A DNA stretch of 7,371 nt from an uncultured bacterium (lineage in GTDB: Bacteria; Bdellovibrionota_C; UBA2361; SZUA-149; CALKYB01), in contig CALIEE010000213.1 of the NCBI GenBank assembly GCA_938022485.1, forward strand, positions 1-7,371, read 5' to 3'. Position 1 is the stretch's first letter; every line of letters starts with the position of its first letter. The position numbers and the translations under genes are program-made. This document shows, one piece after another, positions 1-5,384 of the stretch. The notes under the pieces are model-generated. The model saw only the letters and a program-made list of their open reading frames with translations. It ran no database searches and was not told where the DNA came from.

Positions 1-1
1 T

Positions 2-73
2 CTTCAGCTCGCCCGAGAATCTGGCAATGCCCCTAAGCGCCCTTGGAAGAGGATTCGCAGACCCAGAAAGTAA
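2..73 (+). CDS. possible 3' end of an upstream gene (partial)
   Basis: The second forward frame is open from the window edge to a TAA at 71-73. It ends in a very basic tail (KRPWKRIRRPRK), as seen at the C-terminus of many nucleic-acid-binding or ribosome-associated proteins. A terminator-like hairpin follows about 50 bases later, which fits a gene ending here. Only about 23 residues are visible, so no family can be named. The third forward frame is also open, to 155, but it would run through the hairpin, so I prefer this frame. This is an inference from a short stretch and could be chance. Confidence 0.3.
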   Translation, partial: LQLARESGNAPKRPWKRIRRPRK

Positions 74-125
74 GGTTTATTGCTCGGTTAGTGAGAATGC
101 TGCGTTAAACCTCTTATTTGGAGCT

Positions 126-153
126 CCAAGCCGGGCCAGAACTTGGGCTTTTT
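126..153 (+). terminator. terminator-like hairpin
   Basis: AAGCC at 128-132 can pair with GGCTT at 146-150, and the run of T continues to 153. In an overlapping register CCAAG (126-130) can pair with CTTGG (142-146). The loop is long (about 13 bases) and the stem short, so this is a modest rho-independent terminator candidate for the gene assumed to end at 73. A competing stem, TGGGCT (144-149) with AGCCCA (161-166), would use the same right arm. Confidence 0.35.
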
Positions 154-218
154 GAGGTTCAGCCCAGTATACAAGACTAATCTATTGCCTGAATTAGCTG
201 TCCCAGGAGGGTTAATTC

Positions 219-257
219 ATGCGTAAAACACGAGCTTTTTTTTGCCAATTTTGTTAA
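219..257 (+). CDS. possible 12-codon leader ORF behind a perfect Shine-Dalgarno
   Basis: A perfect AGGAGG at 205-210 sits 8 bases before an ATG at 219, the best ribosome binding site in this part of the window. The ORF encodes only MRKTRAFFCQFC before TAA at 255-257, and contains a run of eight T (236-243). It lies about 180 bases before the acyl-CoA dehydrogenase gene and before the hairpin at 361-398, so a leader peptide is possible. Alternatively it is the broken start of a secreted protein: past the TAA the same frame stays open to a TAG at 378-380, and its first residues (LLLTTFAVIVFP, then SESAA) resemble the hydrophobic core and cleavage region of a signal peptide. The initiation site is seen directly; the role is inference. 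Confidence 0.3.
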   Translation: MRKTRAFFCQFC

Positions 258-360
258 TCCCGGCTATTGTTGACGACTTTCGCGGTAATAGTCTTTCCCA
301 GTGAATCTGCTGCTCGTTCTGGAAATTTTCCGGTCGCTTCGTACGGGTCCTGTTTTAGAC

Positions 361-398
361 TTTTCCTATGCTCGCCCTAGTTGGTGAGGAAGGGAAAA
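361..398 (+). promoter_or_regulatory. imperfect hairpin in the leader of the acyl-CoA dehydrogenase gene
   Basis: TTTTCC (361-366) pairs with GGAAAA (393-398). After a small internal loop, CTCGCC (371-376) pairs with GGTGAG (383-388) with one G-U, leaving a 6-base loop. The structure ends 35 bases before the ATG at 434. No T-run follows, so it is not a standard terminator. It could be a protein site, an mRNA-stabilising stem or part of a leader control element. No good sigma70 promoter was found around it. Confidence 0.35.
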
Positions 399-433
399 CT
401 GTTTACTAATTTCCAGATATTGGTGTTTACCTG

Positions 434-1999
434 ATGGCAGTGGCTGAATGCGAGGTTGAAGAGTTAATGAAACCGGCCTCACCTAATAATAATTTACCAG
501 AGAGCGCCAGCGACGATTTTAATGAGTATCTTGAGGACTTCAGGCTGCTGTTAAGCAGGCTTTTTAGCTCTGAAGGACTAGTCGAAGGATTGGAGCAGAG
601 CTGGGGAGCCCCGGCTGAATTCCTTGATCCTATTTTAAAAACAAACCCTTTTCGTGTCTATCTTGCCGAGGAATATGGGGGTAGAGGCGCACATATTAAA
701 CATGGTCTTTCTCTCTTAGAAGCCTGCTCTTACCAGTCACTTCCTTTGTCCTTGATGGTGGGTATCAACGGGGCATTGTTCCTTCAGCCGGTTGGAATAT
801 ACGCTGACGAAAGTGCGAGAAAGGAAATATTTTCTGATTTCTTAACCAACCAGCGCATGGGTGGCATGATGATCACGGAGCCAGGTCATGGCTCGGACGC
901 GCTTAAGATGAAAACATTTTTTAGTAAGCTTGAAAACGGTGAAAAATATCACCTGCAAGGATTGAAGCATTGGGCTGGGTTGACGGGAAAAGCTGATTAC
1001 TGGCTTCTTGCCGCTAGAGAAAGCAAAGGCCAGGGGCGGCTAGGTAAGGACATTGGTTTCTTCATTCACCCCTCCAGAAATAAAGGGCTTGAAGTTGTAG
1101 AATACTATAAAAACCCTGGCTTAAGGTTGATTACTTATGGAAGAAATCAAATTGATTGCGAAGTAGATAACAACTATCGTCTGGTTCCAAAATCCAGTGG
1201 CATCAAAATGCTAACGGATATTCTGCACAGGAGTCGTTTGCAGTTCCCAGGTATGGGAGTTGGCTATATTCGAAGGCTTCTCGAGACTGGTGTTGAGCAT
1301 TGCTCTCAACGTGAAGTTGGTGGAAAAAACCTTTGTGATTACGAACAAGTTAAAAGTCGTATTTTTGCTCTCCAATCTAACTTTACTGTTTGTTCGGCCA
1401 TGTGTGCCTATACCAGTCAAAGAGCAGGCTGCGATCAAGATCTTACCGGAGCAACTGTTGAGGCTAATAGTATTAAAGCTCTTGTGACTGATTACATGCA
1501 GGAGAGCGCTCAGTCCTTGATGCAGCTTCTTGGTTCAACAGGTTACCACATTTCCAGCCTTGCAAGTCGCTCAATAATGGACAGTCGACCTTTCCAAGTT
1601 TTTGAAGGGTCTAATGATATTCTATATCAGCAGATTACCGAATCCGTAATCAAGTCTATGAAGAAAATGAAGACAGCTAATGTCTATCAGTTCCTTAAAA
1701 ACTATGAGCTGACTTCGAGAGCTGCGGATTATTTCAAAGACTGCTTATCGTTCGAACTGAACCCGAACCTGGGCCAAGAGAAACTAGTTCAGTTGGGTCG
1801 AATTTTAGCTCGTGTTGTCTCTTTGCAATTTACCATAGACCTAGGAAACGCTGGTTTTAATAAGGGTATGGTTGCTAATGCCAGCGATAACCTTAGGGCG
1901 GAAGTTGTAAGTCTGCTTTGTCACTATAATGAAGATAAGAGTGGCCGGGGGGTTGAAGGAGACTTTGCAAACTCCAATTGGCAGGCCTGCGTCGCCTGA
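434..1999 (+). CDS. acyl-CoA dehydrogenase family protein
   Basis: A 521-residue FAD-dependent enzyme expected to oxidise an acyl-CoA thioester to the 2-enoyl-CoA and pass electrons to an electron-transfer flavoprotein, as in fatty acid beta-oxidation. The family signature ITEPGHGSD is at residues 147-155, within the beta-barrel domain that contacts flavin and substrate. KHWAGLTGKADYW (178-190) matches the conserved lysine-x-tryptophan segment. FEGSNDILYQQ contains Glu391, at the place of the catalytic base in the medium-chain enzyme motif YEGT. About 115 further residues follow the core, making the protein longer than the usual 380-400. There is no signal peptide, so it should be cytoplasmic. 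The ATG at 434 has only a weak ribosome binding site; the ATG at 467 has GAAGAG close upstream and is an alternative start. Substrate chain length cannot be told. Neighbouring genes do not suggest a pathway. Confidence 0.92.
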   Translation: MAVAECEVEELMKPASPNNNLPESASDDFNEYLEDFRLLLSRLFSSEGLVEGLEQSWGAPAEFLDPILKTNPFRVYLAEEYGGRGAHIKHGLSLLEACSYQSLPLSLMVGINGALFLQPVGIYADESARKEIFSDFLTNQRMGGMMITEPGHGSDALKMKTFFSKLENGEKYHLQGLKHWAGLTGKADYWLLAARESKGQGRLGKDIGFFIHPSRNKGLEVVEYYKNPGLRLITYGRNQIDCEVDNNYRLVPKSSGIKMLTDILHRSRLQFPGMGVGYIRRLLETGVEHCSQREVGGKNLCDYEQVKSRIFALQSNFTVCSAMCAYTSQRAGCDQDLTGATVEANSIKALVTDYMQESAQSLMQLLGSTGYHISSLASRSIMDSRPFQVFEGSNDILYQQITESVIKSMKKMKTANVYQFLKNYELTSRAADYFKDCLSFELNPNLGQEKLVQLGRILARVVSLQFTIDLGNAGFNKGMVANASDNLRAEVVSLLCHYNEDKSGRGVEGDFANSNWQACVA

Positions 2000-2154
2000 G
2001 TGTATGGAGAGCTTTTCTCCTCCTTTCTTCATCAAGTCTCCTCACTGCCGCGTGCGATGGCACGCCTCATTCGTTGACTTCCGAGCGCCTCGACAAAACT
2101 CTCTCAACCCTCAGTAATATTTGAGACTCTTTTCGTTTTTTGTGAGATAGGTGA
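2000..2154. other. convergent intergenic gap with several small hairpins
   Basis: This gap separates the 3' ends of the acyl-CoA dehydrogenase gene (+) and the DnaA domain I-like gene (-). It holds GGAGA (2006-2010) with TCTCC (2016-2020), followed by a C/T-rich stretch. It also holds GCGTGC (2050-2055) with GCACGC (2060-2065), a perfect 6-bp stem with a 4-base loop but no T-run. No coding capacity was seen that is not a continuation of shadow frames. Confidence 0.5.
2102..2141 (+). terminator. weak rho-independent terminator candidate
   Basis: TCTCAA (2102-2107) can pair with TTGAGA (2121-2126) across a 13-base loop, and a T-rich tail with a run of six T follows (2129-2141). It is the best placed candidate to end transcription of the acyl-CoA dehydrogenase gene. 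The stem is AT-rich and the loop large, so the call is tentative. Confidence 0.35.
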
Positions 2155-2490
2155 TTAAGCTGCTAGGACTGCTGTCACTCGCAAAAGGGTAATTTCGGGG
2201 CGGGCTAGTATTATCAAACGTTGTTGGTTAACTTCTGCATTGAAGTAATCTTTTGCCTCTTCCGAATTTACTTCCAAGATTAGCTGGCTTCCTTCAACTC
2301 TTGCATCGGTAACAAACTTGGTTTGTTCAATAACGCCGTATTGGAGCTTTTCCTGCAGACGCTCTAGTATTAAATTCCATACTCGATTTTTGTTATCTTC
2401 CTGATCCATGGTCTTTAGAGATAGTCGCTTGCTTTGAGCTAAGTCTATCGTTTGAGAAGAAAGTTGACCAGTAAGAATTTTCCGAAGCAT
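2155..2490 (-). CDS. small protein resembling DnaA domain I (DnaA_N-like), free-standing
   Basis: A 111-residue protein if it starts at the ATG at 2490; starting at the ATG at 2409-2407 (residue 28) it has 84 residues. The part after Met28 has the layout of the DnaA N-terminal domain. An amphipathic helix WNLILERLQEKL lines up with the E. coli DnaA pattern W..CL.RLQ.EL. A region with SQLILEVNSEEAKDYF (strand then helix, like TLALYAPNRFVLDWV) and a final strand follow. The AAA+ ATPase and DNA-binding domains of DnaA are absent and there is no room for them. In DnaA this domain mediates self-association and binds DnaB and regulators. A lone copy could modulate DnaA, but that is inference. The first 27 residues are not part of the recognised domain, and both starts have weak ribosome binding sites. 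The family call rests on pattern resemblance only; the gene itself looks real. Confidence 0.6.
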   Translation of the reverse strand: MLRKILTGQLSSQTIDLAQSKRLSLKTMDQEDNKNRVWNLILERLQEKLQYGVIEQTKFVTDARVEGSQLILEVNSEEAKDYFNAEVNQQRLIILARPEITLLRVTAVLAA

Positions 2491-2546
2491 AAATATGCAG
2501 AAACCACCCCAAATCCCGTGTTTTTTTAGAGTCTAGTTTAGGTCTC

Positions 2547-2579
2547 AGTATATAAATATCTCGGACGCTTTGCGTCCGA
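2547..2579 (-). promoter_or_regulatory. candidate promoter -10 with an adjacent palindromic operator
   Basis: Read on the minus strand, TATACT (2552-2547) matches five of six bases of a -10 element about 57 bases before the ATG at 2490. Just upstream, where a -35 would lie, is a perfect inverted repeat: TCGGACGC (2561-2568) and GCGTCCGA (2572-2579), separated by TTT. No -35 consensus is present. A further half-site, GTCCG, is at 2584-2588. The arrangement suggests a regulator site for the DnaA domain I-like gene, although the repeat could also act as an RNA hairpin if transcription starts further upstream. Confidence 0.4.
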
Positions 2580-2644
2580 AAGAGTCCGCTTGGAAGATGA
2601 TAGAAGAGCCGAAGTTTATAAAGTAGGTTGAGTATAGAAAGCAT

Positions 2645-2673
2645 AAAAAAAAGGAGCCCGAAGGCTCCTTTTT
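2645..2673 (-). terminator. rho-independent terminator with UUCG tetraloop
   Basis: On the minus strand the RNA forms GGAGCC-UUCG-GGCUCC (2668-2653) followed by eight U (2652-2645). The C(UUCG)G loop is the especially stable tetraloop type. It begins 25 bases after the stop of the minus-strand gene at 2698-3039 and clearly ends it. On the + strand the same stem is followed by five T (2669-2673), so it could work weakly in both directions. Confidence 0.9.
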
Positions 2674-2697
2674 GGACAAAGAATCTGAGGCCCAAAG

Positions 2698-3039
2698 TTA
2701 GGCTGCGACTCTACTGCCAACATTCTCAGGTTTTGGCTGAGGAATAACTTGCTCTTCGGCAGCTTTTCTCGAGTTCCTGATTTGAGCTTCGTATTGCAGC
2801 TGAATAGCTTTTCTCATCTCTTCCATGTGGAAATCTAGAGCTTCGCAGATATATGCAAAGCCAAAAGACTCAGCTATGTCGTCTGGTCCAAAAATCCACT
2901 GTCTAGAGGACTCTTGTAGTTCTCCGTCTCCGGAAACATAGTCAGTAATTGCTCTTTGAAGGACCGCCGCTAGCAATCTTCTCTCTGGATTAAAAGTACT
3001 TCCACCAGTTGCGACTTCACCATTTGACCAAAGCTTCAT
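2698..3039 (-). CDS. conserved-looking hypothetical protein, 113 residues
   Basis: I do not recognise a named family. The middle of the protein (residues 19-79) has a structured helical look: ERRLLAAVLQRAITDYV, then RQWIFGPDD, then SFGFAYICEALDFHMEEMRKAI. The order of a leucine-rich helix, a Trp-Ile segment, an aromatic-Cys-Glu-x-Leu segment and a final Met-Arg helix is reminiscent of small proteins seen in proteobacteria, but this is recall only. The last 30 residues are Ala, Glu, Pro and Lys rich and probably disordered. There is no signal peptide or membrane segment. The gene is closed by a strong terminator and faces away from mraZ across a 489-base gap. The ATG at 3039 has a weak ribosome binding site (AAGG about 10 bases upstream). 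It is likely a single-gene transcript. Confidence 0.75.
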   Translation of the reverse strand: MKLWSNGEVATGGSTFNPERRLLAAVLQRAITDYVSGDGELQESSRQWIFGPDDIAESFGFAYICEALDFHMEEMRKAIQLQYEAQIRNSRKAAEEQVIPQPKPENVGSRVAA

Positions 3040-3099
3040 AATTAATCCAGCCTTTTTGTTAGTAGGGGTGGCAATTTACCTCACAGCCAGCCCAGGTTA

Positions 3100-3141
3100 A
3101 TTTTAAGCCCCCTCACCAGTCATTCTCTAAAAGCTAGAGAA
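3100..3141 (-). promoter_or_regulatory. candidate promoter -10 and inverted repeat before the hypothetical gene
   Basis: On the minus strand TAAAAT (3105-3100) matches five of six bases of a -10 element. Upstream of it is the inverted repeat TTCTCTA (3123-3129) and TAGAGAA (3135-3141) with a 5-base centre, which covers the -35 position. No -35 consensus is seen. The element is short and AT-rich, so it may be chance, but it repeats the arrangement found before the neighbouring minus-strand gene. Confidence 0.25.
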
Positions 3142-3481
3142 AAGCCCGGTAATTTAAAGGGGCCGAAGGATACTTCAGCATGCTGTGGAAAGTCAATGGA
3201 AAACTGCATGCCTCAAATTAAAAGAGTGCGAGCAGCCAGATGGCCTGCCACAAGTGCTAACTAACCGAAATTAAAACGAAAAACTTAGAACCGGAATTTG
3301 ATTTTTGCTCTGAAGGAGCAATCCTCTCTTCCTACTACCGTTCTGACAGTTTTGCTTTGATGTGTGCTCAAAAATATCTGGAAGATAGTGAAATTCTACT
3401 ACCCCAATATATAGGCCCTTGGGGCCAGTGGAACCCAACATGTGGAAAGACTAAAAATAGCTTAATTTACTGAAATTACTC

Positions 3482-3510
3482 TTGAAAGTAATATCTTTCA
3501 CTGCTACTGT
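3482..3510 (+). promoter_or_regulatory. candidate sigma70-type promoter of the dcw cluster
   Basis: TTGAAA (3482-3487) serves as the -35, followed by a 17-base spacer and TACTGT (3505-3510). A TG at 3502-3503 makes this an extended -10. Transcription would start near 3517, giving a very short leader before the GTG at 3529. The -35 lies inside the inverted repeat ATTACT/AGTAAT. Its place directly before the MraZ boxes supports the call. Confidence 0.5.
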
Positions 3511-3534
3511 GGGAAATAATGGGGATTAGTGGGA
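3510..3534 (+). promoter_or_regulatory. MraZ operator: three TGGG boxes at 10-bp spacing
   Basis: TGGGA (3510-3514), TGGGG (3520-3524) and TGGGA (3530-3534) are direct repeats with 5-base gaps, so all three lie on one face of the helix. MraZ of E. coli is known to bind TGGGN repeats with 5-base spacers before its own gene, and this is an exact match in form and position. The boxes run from the last base of the -10 across the probable transcription start and into the proposed GTG start codon, so binding should block transcription: autoregulation of the cluster. Confidence 0.8.
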
Positions 3535-4104
3535 GTTGAAGGCAACCGAGTAGTGGATACTGGTCAATCGATACCAACAGTAGATTCTCTTCTTGCGGAT
3601 CAAGGAGTGGGTAAGGAGCAACCTCCTTTCAGGGGCAGTTTTAGTCATCAACTCGATTCGAAAGGGCGAATTAATATTCCTGTGGGTTATCGCACCTTAA
3701 TTGAAGAGATGGGTTCGGCTGATCTGGTTGTCACCAATTACATTTGTGATGGTTCCCGCTGTTTGGAAGCTTTCCCCTTAGCGACGTGGAAAACTTTCGA
3801 AAAGCGTATATCTAAACTCAGTCGCTTCGATGCGCGCCTGAAGACTTTGGAAAACTATTATTTGTCCAGAGCATCAATGTGTTCCTTGGATTCAAGTGGG
3901 AGAATATTACTGCCCGTGCACCTTAGAGATTATGCGGGACTGAAGAGTGAGGTTACTTTCACCTCAGGACTGAGAGGTTTTAGGGTTTGGAACTCGACTG
4001 TTTGGACTCATGTCTTTGAAAAGGCAGAATCTGCCTTACTTGAAAATCCAGATCTTTTCAGTGGAATTGATCTTGCTGGCTTAATATCAGAGGAGGGTTC
4101 CTGA
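3529..4104 (+). CDS. mraZ: transcriptional regulator MraZ
   Basis: A DNA-binding regulator of the division and cell wall cluster that forms ring oligomers and binds TGGG repeats at its own promoter. Two SpoVT/AbrB-type swapped-hairpin domains are visible, each with the DxxxR signature: DSKGR at 43-47, followed by INIP, and DSSGR at 121-125, followed by ILLP. FRGSF (34-38) is the usual MraZ N-terminus, which normally comes right after the initiator Met. Here 33 extra residues precede it, making 191 residues against the usual 140-150. The frame has a TAA at 3517-3519, so starts are limited to GTG codons at 3529, 3553 or 3607. 3529 is chosen because GGGG lies 4 bases upstream, but the start is uncertain. 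The last 25 residues are acidic and possibly flexible. The stop is one base before rsmH, so the two are co-transcribed. Confidence 0.93.
   Translation: MGVEGNRVVDTGQSIPTVDSLLADQGVGKEQPPFRGSFSHQLDSKGRINIPVGYRTLIEEMGSADLVVTNYICDGSRCLEAFPLATWKTFEKRISKLSRFDARLKTLENYYLSRASMCSLDSSGRILLPVHLRDYAGLKSEVTFTSGLRGFRVWNSTVWTHVFEKAESALLENPDLFSGIDLAGLISEEGS
4091..4096 (+). promoter_or_regulatory. strong ribosome binding site fixing the rsmH GTG start
   Basis: A perfect AGGAGG inside the end of mraZ lies 9 bases before the GTG at 4106. It decides the non-ATG start of rsmH and indicates strong translation, possibly coupled to the end of mraZ. Confidence 0.8.
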
Positions 4105-4105
4105 A

Positions 4106-5092
4106 GTGAGTCAGGCTACTACTACAGTTCACCAATCAGTTATGATGACCGAAGTTATGGAATGCTTCGATTATCTTTCCGAGATAGAGAATCCAGTATT
4201 TTTGGACTGCACGCTTGGTGGAGCAGGGCATAGCGAAGCTTTGCTTAAAAAATATCCAGATCTATTTGTTTTGGCAATTGATCAGGATCCGGATGCCTTG
4301 GAGCGAGCTAAGGTAAGGTTGACTGATTATAGTGATCGATTAATTCTTGCTAGATGTAATTTTAGAGACTTGGATGGTCTTATCTCGGAACTATTTAAAC
4401 AGAAAGCAATTCCCTACCGGAGTAATCTAAAGCTTTTCGACGGTATCATAGCCGATCTAGGAATTAGCAGCGATCAACTTGCAGATCCTGATCGTGGGTT
4501 TTCTTTTTTACAAAATTCTCCATTGGATATGAGAATGGACCCGAGTTCTGAACAGGGTGCTGCGAGTTTACTAAATGAGAGTAGTAAGTCTGAATTACAA
4601 TCAATTTTTAGAACTGGTGGGGTGGGAGCCGTTTCCGGTGTCCTAGCTGCTAAGGTTGTTGAGTCTAGACCGATAAATAGCACCTCTGAATTTGCCTCTA
4701 TATGTGAGTCGATTGGTGAACTTAACACTCGCCCAGGTAGAAGTGCCGCGACTGTTCCTTTTCAAGCTGTGAGGATAGCAGTTAACGATGAACTTGGAGC
4801 TGCCAGAGAACTGATTGATTCGGTGCATCAGTTTCTATCTCCTGGGGCCAGTGTCTGCGTCATTTCTTTTCATTCGCTTGAGGATAAAATAGTGGCTAAG
4901 GGAATGCGAAGTTGGGAGAGGGGAGAGCAAGTCCCTCGACGTATACCTCAACAGGGCGGAGTAACCGGAATAGGAAAATTATTAACCAAAAAGGCTCTAT
5001 CTCCTCGTGAAGAAGAGATAGGGGTCAACCCTCGTGCGCGAAGTTCAATGATGAGGATTTTTAGACGTAATGAGAAAGAGGTGGGTGAATGA
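4106..5092 (+). CDS. rsmH: 16S rRNA (cytosine(1402)-N(4))-methyltransferase RsmH
   Basis: A cytoplasmic enzyme that uses S-adenosylmethionine to methylate N4 of cytosine 1402 in 16S rRNA, at the P-site of the small ribosomal subunit. All family blocks are present in order: VHQSVMMTEV at the N-terminus (8-17), the SAM-binding loop LDCTLGGAGHS (33-43), AIDQDP (57-62), ADLGISS followed by RGFSF and PLDMRMD (116-145), PFQAVRIAVNDEL (218-230), ISFHSLEDKIV, and a C-terminal NPRARSSMMR segment. The length of 328 residues is slightly above the usual 310-315. The start is GTG at 4106, set by the AGGAGG at 4091-4096. The stop overlaps the start of the next gene in ATGA. The older name is mraW. Confidence 0.97.
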   Translation: MSQATTTVHQSVMMTEVMECFDYLSEIENPVFLDCTLGGAGHSEALLKKYPDLFVLAIDQDPDALERAKVRLTDYSDRLILARCNFRDLDGLISELFKQKAIPYRSNLKLFDGIIADLGISSDQLADPDRGFSFLQNSPLDMRMDPSSEQGAASLLNESSKSELQSIFRTGGVGAVSGVLAAKVVESRPINSTSEFASICESIGELNTRPGRSAATVPFQAVRIAVNDELGAARELIDSVHQFLSPGASVCVISFHSLEDKIVAKGMRSWERGEQVPRRIPQQGGVTGIGKLLTKKALSPREEEIGVNPRARSSMMRIFRRNEKEVGE

Positions 5093-5349
5093 GAACGGCG
5101 AAAATTGGGACAGCGTTGGCTTTGTTTTTAGCCTTAACAATTCAACTTGGCGTCAGAGTTGAGGTGACTAAAAAAGCGTATCTGATGGAGAATCTTAGAG
5201 CAGAGGCTTTGGAGAATGATGTTTTGCTTAGAGATCTTAGGCTTAACTATGCTTGGTTAACTAGCCCTGAACAACTTGGTAAAAGGGCGAGCATTCATCT
5301 CGGGCTCCAGGCTCCAAAAATGAATGCTGTCAAAAATATTGCTCGATAA
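5089..5349 (+). CDS. ftsL: FtsL-like cell division protein
   Basis: An 86-residue bitopic membrane protein. A short basic N-terminus (MRTAK) is followed by one membrane helix (about residues 6-23), then a periplasmic helix likely to form a coiled coil. The end contains LTSPEQLGKRASIHLGLQAP, the FtsL/DivIC-type pattern of Pro-Glu, Leu, Ala and LGL-x-x-P. FtsL joins FtsQ and FtsB to recruit and activate FtsW-FtsI at the septum. FtsL proteins diverge strongly in sequence, so the call rests on size, topology, the C-terminal pattern and its place between rsmH and ftsI. The start overlaps the rsmH stop by four bases (ATGA), which points to translational coupling; AGAGG lies just upstream. Confidence 0.85.
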   Translation: MRTAKIGTALALFLALTIQLGVRVEVTKKAYLMENLRAEALENDVLLRDLRLNYAWLTSPEQLGKRASIHLGLQAPKMNAVKNIAR

Positions 5350-5373
5350 TTTTGGGTAGAATGCGGAGTGGGG

Positions 5374-5378
5374 AAGGA
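5374..5378 (+). promoter_or_regulatory. ribosome binding site choosing the ftsI start
   Basis: AAGGA lies 6 bases before the ATG at 5385, within the purine-rich run GGGGAAGGATTAAGG. The other in-frame starts, TTG at 5352 and ATG at 5361, have only GGGT or nothing upstream, so 5385 is favoured. Confidence 0.6.
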
Positions 5379-5384
5379 TTAAGG

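Larger units (their letters stand above)
3040..3528. other. divergent intergenic region before the dcw cluster
   Basis: No gene of convincing length is visible on either strand. Recognisable structure: the palindrome CAGCATGCTG (3176-3185); TTGCTC (3305-3310) with GAGCAA (3316-3321); TATCT (3375-3379) with AGATA (3383-3387); the GC-rich stem GGCCC (3414-3418) with GGGCC (3422-3426); and ATTACT (3475-3480) with AGTAAT (3487-3492). Two tiny ORFs (ATG at 3180, 13 codons; ATG at 3196, 22 codons) are unsupported. The left edge carries the minus-strand promoter candidate and the right edge the mraZ promoter. Most of 3190-3450 is unexplained. Confidence 0.5.

Noticed and set aside
270..298. TTGACG as a -35 for the acyl-CoA dehydrogenase gene
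   Set aside because: At 16-18 bases downstream only C/T-rich sequence is present, with no -10 element.
1211..1487. Open frames of 75 residues on both strands inside the acyl-CoA dehydrogenase gene
   Set aside because: They are shadows of the coding frame with no family resemblance or initiation signals.
1929..2117. 62-residue + frame crossing the end of the acyl-CoA dehydrogenase gene
   Set aside because: It begins inside a well-supported gene in another frame, has no ribosome binding site, and reads through the intergenic hairpins.
2393..2695. 100-residue minus-strand frame with a hydrophobic N-terminal part
   Set aside because: It contains the UUCG terminator and the palindromic promoter region and overlaps the start of the DnaA domain I-like gene in another frame; its hydrophobicity comes from the T-run and AT-rich DNA.
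3180..3264. Mini-ORFs starting at 3180 and 3196
   Set aside because: They are 13 and 22 codons long with poor ribosome binding sites and no recognisable product.
3305..3321. TTGCTC/GAGCAA hairpin as a terminator
   Set aside because: No T-run follows the stem on either strand, and no gene ends next to it.
4474..4828. Two minus-strand frames inside rsmH
   Set aside because: They are opposite to the conserved RsmH motifs and have no features of their own.
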